64,000 bases of DNA from Mucilaginibacter sp. (lineage in GTDB: Bacteria > Bacteroidota > Bacteroidia > Sphingobacteriales > Sphingobacteriaceae). The notes beneath the pieces are model-generated. The model had not been told where the DNA came from. It searched no databases and saw nothing but the letters and a program-made list of their open reading frames with translations. How positions within the stretch are numbered: the first letter of the stretch is position 1; each line of letters starts with the position of its first letter. Where the stretch lies: positions 20,309-84,308 of the forward strand of contig JANXTT010000028.1 in assembly GCA_025352225.1 (NCBI GenBank), read 5' to 3'. Both the position numbers and the translations under genes were made by a program. Shown here piece after piece: positions 17,710-26,131 of the stretch.

Positions 17710-18771
17710 ATGGAGACAACTATAGTAGAGTGGAATATAAATGAGCTCCATAAAAAGCTGGATGTAATTCAAAATCAGCCCAAGTATCAAAGAGGCGCTG
17801 TTTGGACATTATTAAAAAGACAAATGCTCATTGATTCCATGCTAAGGGGGATTGATATACCGAAGTTATACCTACGGAAAATCGACTTTGGTCTATTCAA
17901 ATATGAAGTAGCAGATGGACAACAACGCATTCGCGCAATTAAGGACTATTTAAATGGCGTATTTTCTCTCTCGACAAAAACAGTCAATGGACTTGATTTA
18001 AATAAAATCGGATCATTTCTAGTTGGCGATAAAAAATTTAGTGAATTAAATGATAAATTAAAGGAACGGTTTTTGTCTTATAAACTGACGGTCGCCGTTG
18101 TAAATGATGCCTCACCTTCTGAAATTAGAACTTTATTTGGACGTCTACAGATGGGCGACCCTCTTAATCCGGCGGAGAAAAGAAACGCTATAATAAGTAC
18201 GTTGGGTAAAGAAATTGATAATATTGCCGTAAACCATGACTTCTTTACCAGTTGTAAAATTGCCCCGGAACGTTTTAAAAGACAGGATTTTGTAACTCAC
18301 ATTTTCGCGTTGGTGTTATACAAAAACAGGTACGATCTTAAAGCCCCTTTGTTACAGTCAATGTACCTTGATAAGACAGTTGACTTTTCAGGAAACCTGA
18401 TACCAAAGGTTGTAAATGTTCTTACGTTTATGAAGGCCATCGATCACCCCTCGTACAAAAGGATTGTAAATAAATGGAGTTTTGTTGATATTTTCAGGGT
18501 GATCTTTGACTGGTATGATAAAATAGATAATATAGATTCAACAGAGTTTGCAATTGCCTTTCGCGACTTCGAAAAAAGACGATTGGAATATTCTTCAGAG
18601 CCTGAATTGCTGATTAGAAAAAAGAAAGTGAATCAAGAGGATGAATATCTTTATAATTATATCATGGCATTTAGGGCTAATGGCGGTAACCCGAGTAATT
18701 TGAACAAACGAAATGAGGCTTTAAAAAACATTTTTAAGGATTCTATTAAATTTAAAGAGCATGCCATTTGA
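17710..18771 (+). CDS. DUF262 (ParB/GmrS-like) protein with DGQQR motif
   Basis: A 353-residue protein. The DUF262 core is clear: QPKYQRGAVW at 23-32 and ADGQQRIRAI with DGQQR at 69-73. In SspE, the effector of SspABCD, the DUF262 domain with DGQQR hydrolyses nucleotide and senses phosphorothioated DNA; GmrS uses the same fold. No C-terminal DUF1524 HNH nuclease is present, so this protein can sense or regulate but not obviously cut. It overlaps the SIR2 gene by 11 bp, suggesting the two form a sensor-effector pair. The start ATG is preceded by an A-rich leader after a 66-bp gap. Confidence 0.8.
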   Translation: METTIVEWNINELHKKLDVIQNQPKYQRGAVWTLLKRQMLIDSMLRGIDIPKLYLRKIDFGLFKYEVADGQQRIRAIKDYLNGVFSLSTKTVNGLDLNKIGSFLVGDKKFSELNDKLKERFLSYKLTVAVVNDASPSEIRTLFGRLQMGDPLNPAEKRNAIISTLGKEIDNIAVNHDFFTSCKIAPERFKRQDFVTHIFALVLYKNRYDLKAPLLQSMYLDKTVDFSGNLIPKVVNVLTFMKAIDHPSYKRIVNKWSFVDIFRVIFDWYDKIDNIDSTEFAIAFRDFEKRRLEYSSEPELLIRKKKVNQEDEYLYNYIMAFRANGGNPSNLNKRNEALKNIFKDSIKFKEHAI

Positions 18772-19624
18772 TCCAAAAAGAATCCCGACCGACTTGATAG
18801 ATAACCTGAAGAAAGGTAACTCTGCACTATACGTGGGCTCTGGTCTTTCAATTAAGGCCGGATTGCCGAGTTGGGCTACTTTAATGACTGAATTAATTGA
18901 AGAAGTCAAAAAGCTACCATATGACATGACAGCGCAGATTAGCGATTATGAGATAATGAAGAAAGACCCTAATAAGTTTTTGTCATTGGCTCAAGATTTA
19001 AAGTCTGCCCTCGGAGATAAGATGTATAATGAGTACTTAGAAAAACGTTTTGGAAATGACTCATTATCGCCAACAGAAGATCATAAGACAATTACAAACA
19101 TTCCGTTTGCTTTCATAATTACTACAAATTATGATCAGCTTATTGAAAAAGCATTTGCTTTTAATAAGCATCATTATCCTGCCGTTTTGACCCATATAAG
19201 CAGCAGAGACATCGCCTATAAGTTATGGAATAACCAATTTTTCATTTTGAAAGCCCACGGTGACGTCGTCATTAGGAAGGACGAGATCATAATGACTGAG
19301 CGTGATTATCGAGAAATACTCTTTAAAAGCCAGGGATTTCAGACGGTATTGCAAGTGATGTTTTCAACAAAGTCAATCGTTTTTGTAGGAACATCCTTTA
19401 CCGACCCTGATTTTATTTTATTGATGCGATATTTACACACAGCTTATGACGGAGGCGGCCCAACTCACTACATCTTAATAAATGAAAATGAAGTTTTGGA
19501 CGTCGAAGCCAAGCGCAATATGGAGGATTTTAATTTGCACTCTATAAAATACAATCCCGAAAATGATCGTGAGCAAGTCGGACAATTTCTAACTGCATTA
19601 AAAGACAGTGTTTCTGTAGTTTAA
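18761..19624 (+). CDS. SIR2-like protein, putative NADase effector
   Basis: A 287-residue SIR2_2-type protein: ALYVGSGLS (GSG at 26-28), TTNYDQLIEKAF (N123, D125) and KAHGDVV (H166-D168), followed by FVGTSFTDPDF. These are the NAD-binding and catalytic positions of SIR2 defence proteins, which deplete NAD+ when activated and stop infected cells. Protein deacetylase activity is less likely, since the zinc-binding cysteine pairs of classical sirtuins are missing. It is the last gene of the operon and overlaps the DUF262 gene by 11 bp. The pairing with a DGQQR protein in a phosphorothioation-like locus is unusual. Confidence 0.8.
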   Translation: MPFDPKRIPTDLIDNLKKGNSALYVGSGLSIKAGLPSWATLMTELIEEVKKLPYDMTAQISDYEIMKKDPNKFLSLAQDLKSALGDKMYNEYLEKRFGNDSLSPTEDHKTITNIPFAFIITTNYDQLIEKAFAFNKHHYPAVLTHISSRDIAYKLWNNQFFILKAHGDVVIRKDEIIMTERDYREILFKSQGFQTVLQVMFSTKSIVFVGTSFTDPDFILLMRYLHTAYDGGGPTHYILINENEVLDVEAKRNMEDFNLHSIKYNPENDREQVGQFLTALKDSVSVV

Positions 19625-19627
19625 TAG

Positions 19628-19678
19628 AAATCCATAATGTGGCTTTATATACTAAGCTTAGATTTATTATATGGATTT
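19628..19678 (+). terminator. Possible terminator hairpin between convergent defence operons
   Basis: Nine-base arms aaatccata and tatggattt enclose an inner palindrome ctaagcttag (19652-19661). It lies 4 bp after the SIR2 stop, between convergent genes. T-rich but without a long T-run, so the call is weak. Confidence 0.35.
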
Positions 19679-19764
19679 TAAACCTATCCGGAACATATAA
19701 AATCCAGTAAAATTGAATTAATCTGCGAGACTACGATATTTGCGGGCAATTCAAAAAAACTCGC

Positions 19765-22077
19765 TTAAACGCTAAAGCTTTCGAAGGCCGACAACGCCAA
19801 ATCGACATTTGCCATAATTGAAAGCCCAGGAGTATCTTCAAAAAAAAGGACTGCAGTAGTGAGTAAAATATCGTCCTTATCTCTCGTCTCTACTGTCCAT
19901 TTCTGCTGTTCGTACTTAACTACCAGTGAATTTCCCGGGCCCGTATTTATATAACAAGCCCGGTGATGGTATTTAGCCCGCTCTCCGAAATTGGCAATAA
20001 ATACCATTAGCTGAATTTCACAGTAATCGGCGCTCATAATCGTCTTCGACAATAGAATGATTTTCTGATGATTCTGGAACAATATCTTTTTTTGCTGACA
20101 ATAAGCCATTATTTGGGGTAGGCGAATAAAAGCGTACCGCCAGTCATTGGTGTCCGTAAAGGCATTGATTAATTCGTGAAAGTAAGCTTGTATCGTTTGG
20201 AACCTGTAGTCTGTGAGACTGACGTACAAATCCTTGATAAATTCAATTAAAACCAACTTCTGATCGAGGTGAGCAAATAACCGGCGCCATTCACCATTAT
20301 CGCTGACAAAGCTAAACTTGTGGATGTATTCCTGCCGGTAAGTGCCACCGCTCTCCTGCAATGCATAGTCATCGAAAGTTAGCATGGCACGTCGTAGGAT
20401 GTCGGATCTAAAATGGTCTGCGATTAATCGTTGGAGCAGGCTGTAATAACCGCCAAGTTCAATAATTTGATCGTGACTGATTACTTCAAGATCCAACGCG
20501 ACACAATCGAATAAAATCGTTATGTTACCTTCTAAAAAACCGGATATTTTGGCATCATTGGTAATTTTCCAGATAAATTCTTCCAATTCTGCCCTGCTGT
20601 CTTCCCGTCCTTGTCGGCTCAATAAACGTAGTTTAGCCATTTCGCCAGGCGTTAGTATATTACGAAACTTTCTATCAAACAAAGGGTCTAAAAAGCCTGT
20701 AATGTCAGTTAGGTTCAAATCACACAGTATCTTGACCATTTTTAGCAGATCAATTGTTGCAGTATCCGGCGCTCTGCCTACAGTACTAGCAAAATAAGTG
20801 ATGTTTTTAAGAAACATCCCCATCCGAATTACATCCCGCTGCTTTAGCGCCACATCTTCCCAATTGCTATGTGCAATAAAGTAGAGAAGGGGGCATATAA
20901 TAACGTAGTCTATGGTCTGTAGATGATTTGCAAGGTATGATTTTCGTAGAAAAGGTTTGAATGCGCCATAAACTTCTTTGTCATAAAGATAGGACAACGT
21001 ATTTGCAAGTTTCTGTAAATAAACGAAGGAGAAAGCGGGACTATTTAGCTGGTATTTTTCGAGCAATTCAGTCTGGAAAATCACTCTGCCCTGTATTCGG
21101 TGAATAAATTCTTCCGGCCTTTTATGATCGCCATTGAAAATTTGTAAAATAGTTGCCCATTTTAGAAATTCCTGGAAACCAACATCTGCGTTTTCACGTT
21201 GCAGCCGGATTTTTTCAGTCCAATAAAAGCGATGCTGCCAGAAAAAATTCTGCCAATTCTCCCATTCGTGGCCAGCCGCCTTTTTCTTATCCGTTTCACT
21301 CTCTTTTAAGACAATCTCGGATTTGATCCGTTCCTGAAAGGAAAGATCTTCGCCACGGCTGTTCATATAAAGGTATAGCTGCTCACCCTGTTCACTAAGA
21401 CTGGTATCAAAATAATTGACCTCAACGAATTCTTCTATAAAATACGTGAACGGCTGTAGTTCATTATCGGGCATTTCGGCAATTCGATGCTGTATATGCT
21501 TATAGTTAGCGATCAGATTACAAATTGTAGTATCCTCATCATAATTTTTATAATATGCATTGTTCTGCTTAATATCCCGGCTGTCAGCTACAAGTTCATT
21601 TTGCACAAAAGCGACCATAAAATCGTGAGAAGCTTCCCGCACTTTATAATCTATCCGGAGCTGGTTGTTTTTGAAATAAACGGACCTGAACTCTTCCCCA
21701 CGACCTGTTTTTTTATAAAGCGCCAATAACAGCAGGTATAAAGAGGTTAGCCGTTGTTGTCCGTCAATAAGAAAGAATTTGCCGGCATATTCGAGGTCGT
21801 GATAAGCATAAATAAAACCGATTTTAACATGATATACAAGTCGTTCATATTCCTTTTTTAAGTAACTGACAAGGTTTGGCTCTAAAATAAGTTCTTGGTT
21901 AACATACGCACCAAATTCCAGACGTTCCTTTTTAGAAAAGTGTTCCCTGATGGCACTAAGTAAACGCTCAACGTTTACTTGTTGCCATACATAATCCCGT
22001 TGGATCTCAGGGATAATAACCTGATCGATCTCATTATGTGTCAATAATTCCTTTAAGCTGTAACGTCCTGTTTTCAT
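19765..22077 (-). CDS. DUF262 protein (GmrSD-like, no HNH domain seen)
   Basis: I chose the ATG at 22077, which overlaps the upstream stop as ATGA and gives 770 residues; the open frame extends 11 codons further. The DUF262 core is present: IIPEIQRDYVW near 21-31, LIDGQQRLTSL with DGQQR at 105-109, and LYMNSRGEDLSFQERIKSE, the usual helical motif. The C-terminal half has no DUF1524 HNH motif I can see and is otherwise unrecognised. Paired DUF262 proteins of this kind belong to GmrSD-type (type IV) restriction. Second gene of a two-gene unit that converges on the phosphorothioation-like operon. Confidence 0.75.
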   Translation of the reverse strand: MKTGRYSLKELLTHNEIDQVIIPEIQRDYVWQQVNVERLLSAIREHFSKKERLEFGAYVNQELILEPNLVSYLKKEYERLVYHVKIGFIYAYHDLEYAGKFFLIDGQQRLTSLYLLLLALYKKTGRGEEFRSVYFKNNQLRIDYKVREASHDFMVAFVQNELVADSRDIKQNNAYYKNYDEDTTICNLIANYKHIQHRIAEMPDNELQPFTYFIEEFVEVNYFDTSLSEQGEQLYLYMNSRGEDLSFQERIKSEIVLKESETDKKKAAGHEWENWQNFFWQHRFYWTEKIRLQRENADVGFQEFLKWATILQIFNGDHKRPEEFIHRIQGRVIFQTELLEKYQLNSPAFSFVYLQKLANTLSYLYDKEVYGAFKPFLRKSYLANHLQTIDYVIICPLLYFIAHSNWEDVALKQRDVIRMGMFLKNITYFASTVGRAPDTATIDLLKMVKILCDLNLTDITGFLDPLFDRKFRNILTPGEMAKLRLLSRQGREDSRAELEEFIWKITNDAKISGFLEGNITILFDCVALDLEVISHDQIIELGGYYSLLQRLIADHFRSDILRRAMLTFDDYALQESGGTYRQEYIHKFSFVSDNGEWRRLFAHLDQKLVLIEFIKDLYVSLTDYRFQTIQAYFHELINAFTDTNDWRYAFIRLPQIMAYCQQKKILFQNHQKIILLSKTIMSADYCEIQLMVFIANFGERAKYHHRACYINTGPGNSLVVKYEQQKWTVETRDKDDILLTTAVLFFEDTPGLSIMANVDLALSAFESFSV

Positions 22078-23930
22078 GCTAATATTTCCTCCAGGCGCAC
22101 TACAAGCCAAGACCTGTGTACATCGACATCGTTCCGGCTCCAGTTAACGAACGATGCGTCAAAATCAATTGCTTTGCCCGCACCATCCTTCAGTTCCTTC
22201 GTTTCCAGCATTTTCGAAAAAACGTCTAATGTATGTTTTGGAACGAAACTTCCGGTATTGATCTTACGAAGCAGTATCTTTCTTTTAGTGTTGAAAAAAC
22301 CGTTGCTTAATGCGCTATTAACTTTCCCCGACAACAACGCAAGATTACCAAGATTATTGACATCCCCTATTTCAGCGAGTAGCCAGTCAACATAAGTACT
22401 GTCAATTTCAGTAGCGGTACTGATATTCTCCTTTAATTGATTAAGTTTTTTAGTAAGTTCTTCGTCTGCATCGGCCTCTTTCTTTTTTATTTTTTTCAAC
22501 AACCATTGTTTATCATCCTGTACGTTAAGCTTGCCAGATTTAGGATTTTGCGGAAAAATATGTTCAATGCTCCAGTTCTCTGTAGCGTAAGCATAAAAAT
22601 CAAACCGGTAAAGCTTATTGCTATTAAATTCCTCGCTCTTGGGAAATACACTTAGCGCCAGCAAGATACGTGTGACGGCCAATTTATCTCCAATATAGCT
22701 CAAGTCCTTTATTTGTTTAGCGGGCCGAAGCTGGCTGTATAGATAATCCTTCAGGTGCTTAATCGCAGCTCTTGTATCTTTTTTGAGTAATAGATCTTTA
22801 ATATTGGCAGTATGCTTTTTACTCGTTTCCTGCATGTAGCCAAGCAAGTTATAAATCACCGGATCATCATGCCAGCTCTTTAACCGTTTGTAAATATGTT
22901 TGATTTCATTCAAACACTCAAGCGCGTCCTGGGCGGATATGACCTGGTCATGAAATTGATTAAAAAGATCATAATCCCGCAACACCTCGTCCTTTTTTAG
23001 CCCTGATCTAAAGGTTGTTATTACTTTATTAGACGCACGGTCAGTTTTTTCTACTAAGCGCAAAAGGTTTTCCATTCCATCGGCATCCGGTCCAAAAAAA
23101 TAACGACTGATGTCTGGACGTGTAATCCAGGCATTCATTTCGTCCCAGGTACGGCCCATGATAGCCCTTTCATCAATAATCTCTCGGAACCTTTTGTACT
23201 CAACACCGCTACTTATCATTCTAGAGGCTTTAGTTAATAACAATCCCTTCACCAGATAGGCGTTAGTCAAAGGAACCTTATTGCCATTTAAATTGGAAAA
23301 TATTTCCTCGGCCGAGACCATTTCGTCTTCTTTATTGAGAATGATTTTAACATTGTAATTGATATACTCACAGAAGCTTTTTAAGTTATTGGCTTCTTCC
23401 ACGAGGGTGAAAAAACCTTTGAAACAACGGAATGCACCGAGCATATAATACTGATCTTGTGCTTCCATTTTCTCAGGGATGCTTATCGTTTCATCCAGTT
23501 CAGTTATAGTATGGAAAATGTTATCTTCATATCTCGCATAACTGACCAGTGGCCCAGAATTATTCGCTGCTAGGTTCTCACGTTCAAAGAATTTTTCAAG
23601 CGCATAATATAAAAGGCTTAACGAGGTAAGGCGCTGTTGCCCGTCTATCACCTCAAATTTTGGCTCACCTTTTATCAGGGCTTTTTTTACTGTAATGTAC
23701 TGTAGAAAATATTCTTGTTGCGAGCGTGTACTGGAAGCACTTTTTAAATAGGCATCATAAAGATCTGTGAGTAAAACGGGTACGGCATCATTTATGGTGC
23801 TTGACTTCCACTTGTAAGTGCGCTGGTAAGGGCCAATATAATACCCATTGACTTCGTTGTCCTTCAAACACCCATCGGCGGAATTACTGAAGAGTTCTTT
23901 GATCGAAAAAATAAATCTGTTTAATGACAT
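22074..23930 (-). CDS. DUF262-DUF1524 protein, GmrSD/SspE-like modification-dependent nuclease
   Basis: A 618-residue protein with both domains. DUF262: YYIGPYQRTYKW at 30-41 and VIDGQQRLTSL with DGQQR at 96-100. DUF1524: WSIEHIFPQNP with H457, then LGNLALLSGKVNSALSN near the C-terminus, the HNH pattern of GmrD. Such proteins cut modified DNA (GmrSD) or, in SspE, nick phage DNA while sensing host phosphorothioation. It is the first gene of the unit, coupled by ATGA to the second. It may be an independent type IV system or may have been recruited by the neighbouring Ssp-like module; the sequence alone does not decide. Confidence 0.8.
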   Translation of the reverse strand: MSLNRFIFSIKELFSNSADGCLKDNEVNGYYIGPYQRTYKWKSSTINDAVPVLLTDLYDAYLKSASSTRSQQEYFLQYITVKKALIKGEPKFEVIDGQQRLTSLSLLYYALEKFFERENLAANNSGPLVSYARYEDNIFHTITELDETISIPEKMEAQDQYYMLGAFRCFKGFFTLVEEANNLKSFCEYINYNVKIILNKEDEMVSAEEIFSNLNGNKVPLTNAYLVKGLLLTKASRMISSGVEYKRFREIIDERAIMGRTWDEMNAWITRPDISRYFFGPDADGMENLLRLVEKTDRASNKVITTFRSGLKKDEVLRDYDLFNQFHDQVISAQDALECLNEIKHIYKRLKSWHDDPVIYNLLGYMQETSKKHTANIKDLLLKKDTRAAIKHLKDYLYSQLRPAKQIKDLSYIGDKLAVTRILLALSVFPKSEEFNSNKLYRFDFYAYATENWSIEHIFPQNPKSGKLNVQDDKQWLLKKIKKKEADADEELTKKLNQLKENISTATEIDSTYVDWLLAEIGDVNNLGNLALLSGKVNSALSNGFFNTKRKILLRKINTGSFVPKHTLDVFSKMLETKELKDGAGKAIDFDASFVNWSRNDVDVHRSWLVVRLEEILA

Positions 23931-24062
23931 AGCGATAGGGCTGTCTAAAACTAATAATTATTTCGATAATACATTGTTTAAACGTAGGATTAATAGATGA
24001 GTTAAAAATTGTTTTTAATAATGTCGATGTAATTGATGTCCACTCTTGAATCTCATAATGAT

Positions 24063-24836
24063 TTAAACAACATCGTGCATCCCATCATGCATCGCCTGCC
24101 ACAAGCTTGTAGGCCGTTTCGCCAGTATTTGTTCAACACGTTCCCGTAATTGATCGGAATCGTTCAATAGCTCTTTGATTTTCCGTCCCATGACGCGGCA
24201 GCACACCAATTGCAGGTAGTCATTTTGGACGGTATCATAAAGGTCCATCGTATCAAAATGCTCCTCGTAAATATCCCCGGAATACAAGTCAAAATAAACC
24301 TGTACAATATGTTCAATATCTGAAATATCCTTTGTCCGTTCCGGCCTGTCATCATTTGAGATTAGTTTCAACAAGATGATGCCCTCCATGGTACAAACTT
24401 TGACCGTAAAGTTCTCGTCTACGATAATATCATCGACAAATGGATAGATCTCCCGGAAGCCTGGCATATTCAACACGAACGTGGGGTCTGTTAAGTTTAC
24501 ATTTCTGTTCGGCCCCTCTATTTCACCAAATGGCATAAGGTCGACCTCTATACCGTCCTTATAAAACAGTTTAATAGCCTCTGTTGGATGCGGGGTAAAA
24601 TGTCCGGTAGCTACCAGTGCTTTTTTCAGTTGATTATATTGGTCGTGGTCATTGATCGTAATGGCCAAATCAACATCATTTGTTTTCCTTATCGTTTCGG
24701 CACCGGCATCCGCTGACAAGTGAATATCCCTGGCAACGGCACCCACCAGGTAATAATCTATTCCAAAATCGGTAAAAATACCCTGCATGTCTTTCAGCAT
24801 TTCAATGATGCTGGGGTGCAACAATAAATTAGTCAA
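24063..24836 (-). CDS. AbiEii-like nucleotidyltransferase toxin
   Basis: A nucleotidyltransferase-fold protein: LVGAVARDIHL and RKTNDVDLAI give the G...RD and DxD residues of the minimal catalytic core. AbiEii toxins are of this fold and are thought to transfer nucleotides to tRNA or other targets. No ATG fits well before the domain. I chose a TTG at 24836 that overlaps the upstream stop (257 residues); a TTG at 24884 or the ATG at 24797 are alternatives. It follows the AbiEi-like gene and is probably translated from the same message. The C-terminal half is helical with no further motif. Confidence 0.7.
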   Translation of the reverse strand: MTNLLLHPSIIEMLKDMQGIFTDFGIDYYLVGAVARDIHLSADAGAETIRKTNDVDLAITINDHDQYNQLKKALVATGHFTPHPTEAIKLFYKDGIEVDLMPFGEIEGPNRNVNLTDPTFVLNMPGFREIYPFVDDIIVDENFTVKVCTMEGIILLKLISNDDRPERTKDISDIEHIVQVYFDLYSGDIYEEHFDTMDLYDTVQNDYLQLVCCRVMGRKIKELLNDSDQLRERVEQILAKRPTSLWQAMHDGMHDVV

Positions 24837-25842
24837 GATACTGTGTTTTAAGGCGATCAGCCGTTTCGCGGTTACGGCTATCAAAGCTCGTTATTAAATC
24901 CGCATATACCAATAGTGGCGGTACGGTTGCGCTATGGCTGGTTTCAGTTTCTTCATCCGGCCAAAACTGTTGTATCATTTCCACATTTCCGGCGGGATCA
25001 GGAACAAGTTTCAAACTCTGCATGAGTTTTACCCGGCTTTCGGTTATATATATCGTGAACTTTTCCGGTTGTAGATATTTGGTTAATAAAGCCCCGGCAT
25101 TCTCACCGCCCCATTTGAAGCCTATTGTCTCTAAATTCTCCCATGATCTGGCGGCAGCTTTGTCCAGAAACCTGAAATTGCCGATCATTTCTTTCGGGCG
25201 CAGGTTTGCCCGGTAAGCTTCCGCCCATCGCTCGATGAGCCGGTTACGGTTTCCTATAAAGAGGGCTTTACCGCCATTATTATTACCGGTATGCAAAAAG
25301 CCTTCTCTGGTCAGTTCTTCCAATAATCCGCCGATACTGCCTAATGCGATACCTGCTTCTTCGGCGATAGCGCGGTACGAACTATTCAATAACTCGGGGA
25401 ACCTTAAAACTACAAACAAAAATTTAAGGCCTGCGGTTTTCCATAGCTTCCCCTCGGTAGGTACACGAAAATCGGTCACCTGCTGGTCATTGATATAAAT
25501 AAACATATCTTGTGTGCTGATAAAGCAATTGCCGGCCGCTTCCAGATAATTAATCTCTCTTGTTTTTAGCTCCTTTTTCAGCGGCATGGGGATATATTGG
25601 CTGATCAATAGGTTTGGGGTGCCATTTTGTTGTTTGGTCATTAATGAAACCGGAAAGCTATTGCCTCTTAATTCATTCTTTATTTCAATCTCAAATATGT
25701 CTGTCCTATTATTCAGCTTGATCTCAATTGAACCATCAGAGCCGTTATCGGGCCCGTGGTGCAAGCTAAGATTTTTGATTGTTGCCCCGGTCAGTTGAGC
25801 TAACTTTTCAGTGGCGATCTGTAAGGTTTCCTGCTCTTTCAT
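24829..25842 (-). CDS. AbiEi-like antitoxin/transcriptional regulator
   Basis: A 337-residue protein from the ATG at 25842 (MKEQETLQIATEKLAQLTG); ATG at 25848 is also possible. The middle segment (ELLNSSYRAIAEEAGIALGS with following GLLEELTREGFL) is a winged helix. The N-terminal part includes INYLEAAGNCFIS, typical for the AbiEi-like family of Bacteroidetes. In type IV AbiE systems the AbiEi protein represses its own promoter by binding inverted repeats. Two inverted repeats sharing GTTCATG-N3-CATGAAC lie directly upstream, one overlapping the start. With the downstream nucleotidyltransferase it forms a toxin-antitoxin pair that can stabilise the element and block phage. Confidence 0.7.
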   Translation of the reverse strand: MKEQETLQIATEKLAQLTGATIKNLSLHHGPDNGSDGSIEIKLNNRTDIFEIEIKNELRGNSFPVSLMTKQQNGTPNLLISQYIPMPLKKELKTREINYLEAAGNCFISTQDMFIYINDQQVTDFRVPTEGKLWKTAGLKFLFVVLRFPELLNSSYRAIAEEAGIALGSIGGLLEELTREGFLHTGNNNGGKALFIGNRNRLIERWAEAYRANLRPKEMIGNFRFLDKAAARSWENLETIGFKWGGENAGALLTKYLQPEKFTIYITESRVKLMQSLKLVPDPAGNVEMIQQFWPDEETETSHSATVPPLLVYADLITSFDSRNRETADRLKTQYLD

Positions 25843-25894
25843 GTTCATTATATTTGATTGTTCATGTTGCATGAACAATCAAATATAATGAACA
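25842..25894 (-). promoter_or_regulatory. 53-bp perfect interrupted palindrome overlapping the AbiE promoter and start
   Basis: Two perfectly complementary 25-bp arms (25842-25866 and 25870-25894) flank TTG. The centre is GTTCATG-TTG-CATGAAC. On the minus strand a -7 box TATATTTG lies at 25887-25880 inside the right arm, so a protein bound here would block transcription. Likely operator of the AbiEi-like regulator; alternatively a hairpin in the mRNA leader. Confidence 0.7.
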
Positions 25895-25943
25895 ATAATC
25901 TAATTTCCTAATCATTTTAAGAAAATGTTCAAAATAATCAAGC

Positions 25944-25960
25944 GTTCATGATTCATGAAC
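25944..25960 (-). promoter_or_regulatory. Second operator-like inverted repeat upstream of AbiE genes
   Basis: GTTCATG-ATT-CATGAAC, the same 7-bp arms and 3-bp spacer as the centre of the large palindrome. The two centres are 84 bp apart, close to eight helical turns, which would put bound proteins on the same face of DNA. Confidence 0.6.
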
Positions 25961-26070
25961 AGGTTGAATAAAAAGTTGATATAGACAGTAGTTCCACGGT
26001 TAAGGTTATTGAACTTATGTATGTATTTGTCAATCGCAGGCATATCAAACTATACTATGCCAAATCTGCT

Positions 26071-26102
26071 AAAAAAACCGATTGTAAAATCGGCTTTTTT
26101 TT
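26071..26102 (-). terminator. Rho-independent terminator of the integrase gene
   Basis: Stem ccgatt/aatcgg with a GTAA loop, extended by an A-run on one side and a T-run on the other, so it can work in both directions. It lies 30 bp after the integrase stop on the minus strand. Confidence 0.75.
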
Positions 26103-26131
26103 AGAACGCATTTATCAATGAGGTAAATAAG

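Noticed and set aside
9588..19624. BREX system (large ATPase plus PAPS-reductase-like protein could suggest type 4)
   Set aside because: No PglZ, BrxL or BREX methyltransferase is present, and the first gene is DUF4007; an Ssp-like core fits better.
18761..19624. Classical sirtuin deacetylase
   Set aside because: No zinc-binding cysteine pairs; the protein matches SIR2_2-type defence NADases.
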